Source: Stomoxys calcitrans (taxonomy: Eukaryota; Arthropoda; Insecta; Diptera; Muscidae). Taken from it: a stretch of 64,000 nucleotides of DNA. The notes beneath the pieces are model-generated. The model was not told the origin of the DNA. It saw nothing but the letters and a program-made list of their open reading frames with translations, and ran no database searches. Below, piece after piece: positions 59,641 through 64,000 of this stretch (positions are counted from its first letter, which is position 1; each line of letters begins with the position of its first letter). Both the position numbers and the translations under genes were made by a program. The stretch spans positions 126,943,736-127,007,735 of the forward strand of contig NC_081553.1 in NCBI RefSeq assembly GCF_963082655.1. The letters run 5' to 3'.

Positions 59641-60823
59641 GTGTTTGTTCGTAGGTTTGTTTGTTTGTTTGTGTGTTACTTATAGACTCAGGAACGGCTG
59701 AACCGATTTTCTTGAAATTTTCACTGATGGTGCATAATGATCCCGTGGTGAAAATAGGGTACTACATTTTTTTATATCTGAAGGGGGAGTGGACCCTCCC
59801 CCTTACCCTAATTTTCAGAAACGCCAGATCTCGGAGATGGGTGGTGCGATTTAAGCGAAATTTTACTTGCTCTCTCATAGTAGACTATAATCATAAATTT
59901 GGTAGCCAAATTTCGGATGTGGTATCTAGGGGGGCGCCCCTTCCCAAAACCTTCCAAACATATATTTAGACCAATCAAGACAATATGGGACTCAAATGAA
60001 AGGTATTTAAGATTAGAAAACATATCTGGTATCCAATTGTCGTTCCAAGTGTTTGGGGGACCACCCCAATCCCAAAACACCCCTAAATCGGGCATATTTA
60101 CCGACCATGTCATTGTGAAGCTTTAATGAAAGGTATTGGAGGGTAGAGCAAGAATTGATACCCACTTTCGGAACTAATTTTCTGGGGGTCTACCCCTTTT
60201 CCAAAATACACCACAAACAACAATTTTGTACTGACCATCGCAATATGGGGCTCAAATAAAGGTATTTGGGAGTAGAATACGAATTTGGTATACAAATATA
60301 GGACCATGTATTTGGTGCATCACCTCTTCCGGAAACCCCCCCAAAGTATAAAAAATTTTCGACCACGCCAATATGTGGCTCAAATGAAAGGTATTTGAGA
60401 TTTGATAACCTATTTTGAGGCCATGTGTTTGGGGGACGCCTCATCCTGTAAATTCCCCTAAACCAATTGCAATATGGAGTTCAAATAAATAGTATTTGGG
60501 AGAAGAGCACGATGTTGATATTTTTCAGGGCCAAGTGTCAGGGCCTCGCCTCCGAAAACACCCCTAAATCAGATATCATGAGAATATCGGGCTGAAATAA
60601 AGTATTTTAAGAATGGAGTACACCTTACATCCAAACTTAACTTCGTAAACCAATAAAGATCATATGGGATTCAGATAAAGGCACTTATATTGTTAAACTG
60701 TTAGTCAAGTTAGCATGGTATTTTACTAAAGGCCCTTTAATTGTCGAAAAGAAATATTCCAAGGAAACTTTTGTTCCATATAAAGTAAAAGAAGGCGCAG
60801 CGGAGCGGGCCCGGGTCAGCTAG
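59641..60823 (+). mobile_element. Helitron-D, 5' tip replaced
   Basis: Starts at TGTTTGTTCGTAGG rather than TC, has the TTTG tract and about seven monomers, and ends GCGGAGCGGGCCCGGGTCAG, CTAG before T at 60824. Confidence 0.73.
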
Positions 60824-61454
60824 TGTTACTATACAATACATTATGGAAAGCTTCTCAAAATTTAAACTTTTGTACTAAGAGCCTCCATCAGAAAATTATG
60901 ACATGAGGGGAGTGTCATAGTTTTACAAAGGCTTAATAATACAACATGCAGGGAAACTCGGCACTCAAAAGCAATGAGTTGCAGCATATCAATCAAAAAT
61001 TAAACAGCCAGCTATCAGCACATAAAATTACCAATGTCATAAATTCTATGACAGCCTTAGCAATGCAGACATACATTAATTAAATGTCTGAATACTTGTA
61101 ACGCAGCGAAAGAGCAAACAACAAAGGCAATATCTGCAATTGCACAAGACGGTGCAAGTCCGTCTAAAGGAGCATTGAAATGATTTCTTAAGATTTCATG
61201 TAGCATCCATTGATGGGCATCTTGGCTTTTCACATAATTGCTTGAAATGTTTCGTAAGATGTATGGTTTTCATCTACCGCAATTCGAGTGGTATGAATAA
61301 AGTTAATGCTACTCTTTCAGTGGAAATCTGTGGTTGATAAGAAGGAAGCTGGGTGAAATTCTAACTATGCCAAACTTTCAGACTTAATGTTATAGGAAAT
61401 ATATTTGTGTACAGCTTTAATTTACAGCATAGGTTAACATTATAAGGGGAATTT
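60824..61454. other. Unassigned sequence
   Basis: About 630 bp of non-repeated DNA without a supported gene. Confidence 0.5.
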
Positions 61455-61515
61455 AGAAAGGACTTTTTAAACCGATTTGGAACGTACTCGACACAATTTT
61501 GGGAAGTCATAACAA
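61455..61515 (-). mobile_element. HINE-E scrap
   Basis: ACTTTTTAAACCGATTTGGAAC, GACACAATTTTGGGAAGTC. Less than half a monomer, joined to a HINE-A body at CATAACAATAGAGA. Confidence 0.4.
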
Positions 61516-63034
61516 TAGAGACAACGATTTATATGGGATCTGTATCGGGCTATAGACCGATTCAGACCATAATAAACACGTTTGTTGATGGTCATGAGAG
61601 GATCCGTCGTACAAAATTTCAGGCATATCGGATAATAATTGCGACCTCTAGGGGTCAAGAAGTCAAGATCCCAAATCGGTTTATATGGCAGCTATATCAG
61701 GTTATGAACCGATTTGAACCTTATTTGACACAGTTGTTGAAAGTAAAAATAAAATACGTCACGCAAAATTTCAGCCAAATCGGATAAGAATTGCGCCCTC
61801 TAGAAGCTCAAGAAGTCAAATCCCCAGATCTGTTTATATGACAGCTATATCAGATTATGTACCGATTTCAACCATACTTGGCACAGCAGTTGAATATCAT
61901 AACGAAATACCTCGTGCAAGAATTCATTCAAATCGGATAAGAATTGTGGCCTCTAGAGGCTCAAGAAGTCAAGACCCCAGATCGGTTTATATGGCAGCTA
62001 TATCAGGTTATGGACCGATTTGAACCATACTTGGCACAGTTGTTGGATATCATAACAAAACACGTCGTGTAAAATTTCATTCCAATCGGATAAGAATTGC
62101 GCACTCTAGAGGCTCAAGACCCAAGATCGGTTTATATGGCAGCTATATCAGGTTATGAACCGATTTGAACCATACTTGGCACAGTTGTTGGATATCATAA
62201 CAAAACACGTCGTGCAAAATTTCATCCCAATCGGATAAGAATTGCGCACTCTAGAGGCTCAAGACCCAAGATCGGTTTATATGGCAGCTATATCAGGTTA
62301 TGAACCGATTTGAACTATACTTGGCACAGTTGTTGGATATCATAACAAAACACGTCGTGCAAAATTTCATCCCAATCGGATAAGAAATGCGCACTCTAGA
62401 GGCTCAAGAAGTCAAGACCCAAGATCGGTTTATATGGCAGCTATATCAGGTTATGGACCGATTTAAACTATACTTGGCACAGATGTTGGATATCATAACA
62501 AAACACGTCGTGTAAAATTTCCAATCGGATAAGAATTGCGCACTCTAGAGGCTCAAGACCCAAGATCGGTTTATATGGCAGCTATATCAGGTTATGAACC
62601 GATTTGAACTATACTTGGCACAGTTGTTGGATATCATAACAAAACACGTCGTGCAAAATTTCATCCCAATCGGATAAGAATTGCGCACTCTAGAGGCTCA
62701 AGAAGTCAAGACCCAAGATCGGTTTATATGGCAGCTATATCAAAACATGGACCGATATGGCCCATTTACAATACCAACCGACCTACACTAATAAGAAGTA
62801 TTTGTGCAAAATTTCAAGCGGCTAGCTTTACTCCTTCAAAATTTAGCGTGCTTTCGACAGACAGACGGACGGACAGATGGACGGATGGACAGACGGACGG
62901 ACATGGCTAGATCGACATAAAATGTCACGACGATCAAGAATATATATACTTTATGGGGTCTCAGACGAATATTTCGAGTAGTTACAAACAGAATGACGAA
63001 ATTAGTATACCCCCCATCTTATGGTGGAGGGTAT
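61516..63034 (-). mobile_element. HINE-A, reverse, 3' tip missing, longest array of its subgroup
   Basis: Nearly identical to 35435-36924 and 51980-53332 from ATAGAGA onward but lacks the palindrome end. Seven to eight monomer steps, several with a 6-bp shortening of the CTCAAGAAGTCAAGACC phrase to CTCAAGACC. GGAC/AGAC tract at 62858-62902; terminus ATGGTGGAGGGTAT. Confidence 0.8.
62262..62710 (-). repeat. Two-monomer higher-order repeat
   Basis: A pair of monomers, one with CTCAAGACCC and one with CTCAAGAAGTCAAGACCC, recurs with a period of about 305 bp (62395 against 62700). Confidence 0.65.
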
Positions 63035-63049
63035 AATAATAACATAACG

Positions 63050-63175
63050 GATAAGAATTGCGTCCTCTAGTGACTCAAGAAGTCAAGATTCAAGATCGGT
63101 TTATATGGCAGCTAATCAGGTTATGGACCGATTCTAACCATACTTAGCACAGTAGTCAGAAGTCAGAATATTATA
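63050..63175 (-). mobile_element. HINE-A monomer fragment
   Basis: GGATAAGAATTGCGTCCTC, CAAGATCGGTTTATATGGCAG and GGTTATGGACCGATTC: less than one monomer. Confidence 0.55.
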
Positions 63176-63327
63176 ATCTTTAATATTTATTGGTTTGACA
63201 GAAGTTTGGTATGTAGAATAAAAATATGCCCTTCAACTAAATTTATTTTGTATACATTTTTAGCAGAATCCATAATGGTGGGTTCCCAAGATTCGTCCCG
63301 GCCGAACTTAGCACGCTTTTACTTGTT
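63176..63327 (+). mobile_element. HINE-E 3' end
   Basis: AGAAGTTTGGTATGTAGAAT, TTTGTATACATTTTTAGCAG, a decayed palindrome CGTCCCGGCCGAACTTAGCACG and ACTTGTT. Matches the end of the element at 14765-15419. Confidence 0.65.
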
Positions 63328-63525
63328 TCTTCTAACATTCCCTTCAGCAGACATTTTCAGCGAACAACAGACTTTTAAGCAGTAAGCCTGTCACTCTGAA
63401 ATTGCAGTACTAGTGCTGTAATAGCAGAACTACTGCTACAATAGCAGCAAAATTAACTACTACAATAATATTCAGCAGACAGTGTTTGCTATTTTCAACA
63501 AACTTTTTCTATGAGTGTATTATTT
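63328..63525. repeat. Unclassified GCAGAA/TAGCAG-rich sequence
   Basis: Internal repeats of AGCAG, GCTGTAATAGCAGAACTACTG and its partial inverted form at 63405-63470, ending ACAAACTTTTTCTATGAGTG. Looks like one end of a MITE, but no partner terminus is visible. Confidence 0.35.
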
Positions 63526-63780
63526 CAGCCAAATCGAATAAGAATTGCGCCCTTCAGAGGCTCAAGAAGCCAGGGTCCGAGATTGGTTCATATGGCTATA
63601 TCTGGTTACGAATTTGTGTTATTCTTGGCCAAATTTCAGCAACATCGGATATGTACTGGGCTCTCATATACGTCCCATTTACAACCCCGGCCGACCTACA
63701 ATAATAGGAAGAATTTGAGCAAAATTTCGAGCTCCTAGCTTTACTCCTTCGAAAGTTAACGCGCTTTCGACAGACAGACG
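63526..63780 (-). mobile_element. HINE-A fragment, reverse
   Basis: One and a half monomers and the run-up to the GTCY tract (GAAAGTTAACGCGCTTTCGA, CAGACAGACGGAG), where it stops. Diverged compared with the young copies. Confidence 0.6.
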
Positions 63781-63817
63781 GAGTTGACTCGTGTCTTTTA
63801 ATCACAATTGCAGAGCA

Positions 63818-63964
63818 ATGACACAAAAGGTTTTCGACCTTCTTTTACTCTTTCTAGTTATCACAAACGCAGCATGCTTGTGTCCAGCGCAATGCCAAAG
63901 ATCTGATCTAGTCAGGACTCTAACAGCAGTCAGAAGTCATGTTTCTGAGCCCACGGGTAAATGA
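63818..63964 (+). CDS. Possible small secreted peptide or first coding exon
   Basis: Not recognised. A 48-codon frame starts ATG at 63818. Residues 1-20 (MTQKVFDLLLLFLVITNAAC) look like a classical signal peptide: one charged residue before a hydrophobic run (LLLLFLVIT) and small residues (NAA) at a likely cleavage site. It is followed by a CLCPAQC-type Cys cluster. The frame meets TGA at 63962, but GGTAAAT at 63956-63961 is a fair splice-donor match, so the exon could end at 63956. The frame lies just outside the HINE-A fragment, in non-repeated DNA, and the likely continuation is beyond the window. A chance open frame cannot be excluded. Confidence 0.35.
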   Translation: MTQKVFDLLLLFLVITNAACLCPAQCQRSDLVRTLTAVRSHVSEPTGK

Positions 63965-64000
63965 TGTCATGTTCCGGAAACTAATCGACTACGTGGCCTT

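Overview
This window is repeat-dominated nuclear DNA from a higher (calyptrate) fly, most likely a muscid such as Musca, Stomoxys or a close relative. The evidence is the mixture of non-LTR retrotransposon remnants, mariner and IS630-type DNA transposons, and dense short non-autonomous elements of the mini-me / DINE-1 / Helentron-associated (HINE) type. The sequence is AT-rich, contains a 200-N assembly gap (31016-31215), and has no complete host gene that I can recognise. The species guess is inference. No rRNA, tRNA, CRISPR array or bacterial-type gene is visible.

I use provisional family names. HINE-A begins ATACCCTCCACCATAGGATG, carries a TA-rich tract, a conserved core, a (GTCC/GTCT)n tract and tandem ~153-bp monomers, and ends with the palindrome TTCGGCCCGGCCGAA followed by CTTAGCACGCTTTTACTTGTT-like sequence. 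HINE-B (ATACCCACCACCGAAGG start, GCCTTTTTACTTGTT end), HINE-C (ATACCCTACACC start, palindrome GTCGGCTGCACCCGAC) and HINE-E (CTCCCATATAAACCGATC monomers) share the same plan. Helitron-D is a canonical Helitron-like family: 5' TC, 3' CTAG, flanked by A and T, with a (TTTG)n tract and ~130-bp monomers.

Layout: 1-1820 Helitron-D pieces; 3141-6507 three HINE-A pieces; 6513-8661 the most complete Helitron-D; 9903-10909 HINE-A; 10954-14690 two head-to-head LINE remnants whose outward-facing 3' tails are related; 14765-18887 a nest (HINE-E, HINE-B, a 232-bp MITE and a HINE-A inserted in HINE-B); 19504-20060 decayed HINE-B; 21505-24114 HINE pieces plus the end of an IS630-type transposase; 24115-25318 a dead mariner; 25330-26055 a Jockey-like LINE end; 27033-33304 HINE-B, A and C with a mariner MITE, a long (TA)n and a 606-bp IS630 derivative; 35319-37963 HINE-A nested in HINE-A; 38000-42900 LINE remnants, HINEs and a second 606-bp IS630 derivative; 44376-50125 HINE-A/B and tail-to-tail Helitron-D; 50638-63034 mostly HINE-A/B/E copies, one LINE RNase H remnant and one Helitron-D; 63818-63964 a possible small signal-peptide-coding exon.

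The intervening stretches (1855-3140, 4165-5424, 8662-9902, 18888-19503, 20061-21504, 26056-27032, 33305-35318, 42901-43920, 53333-54580, 60824-61450) look like unique intergenic or intronic DNA; I found no convincing exon in them. The genes do not form a pathway. The window is best read as a stratified record of transposition, and its most informative content is the set of exact nested insertions, recurrent element-element junctions and tandem-monomer arrays listed in the findings.
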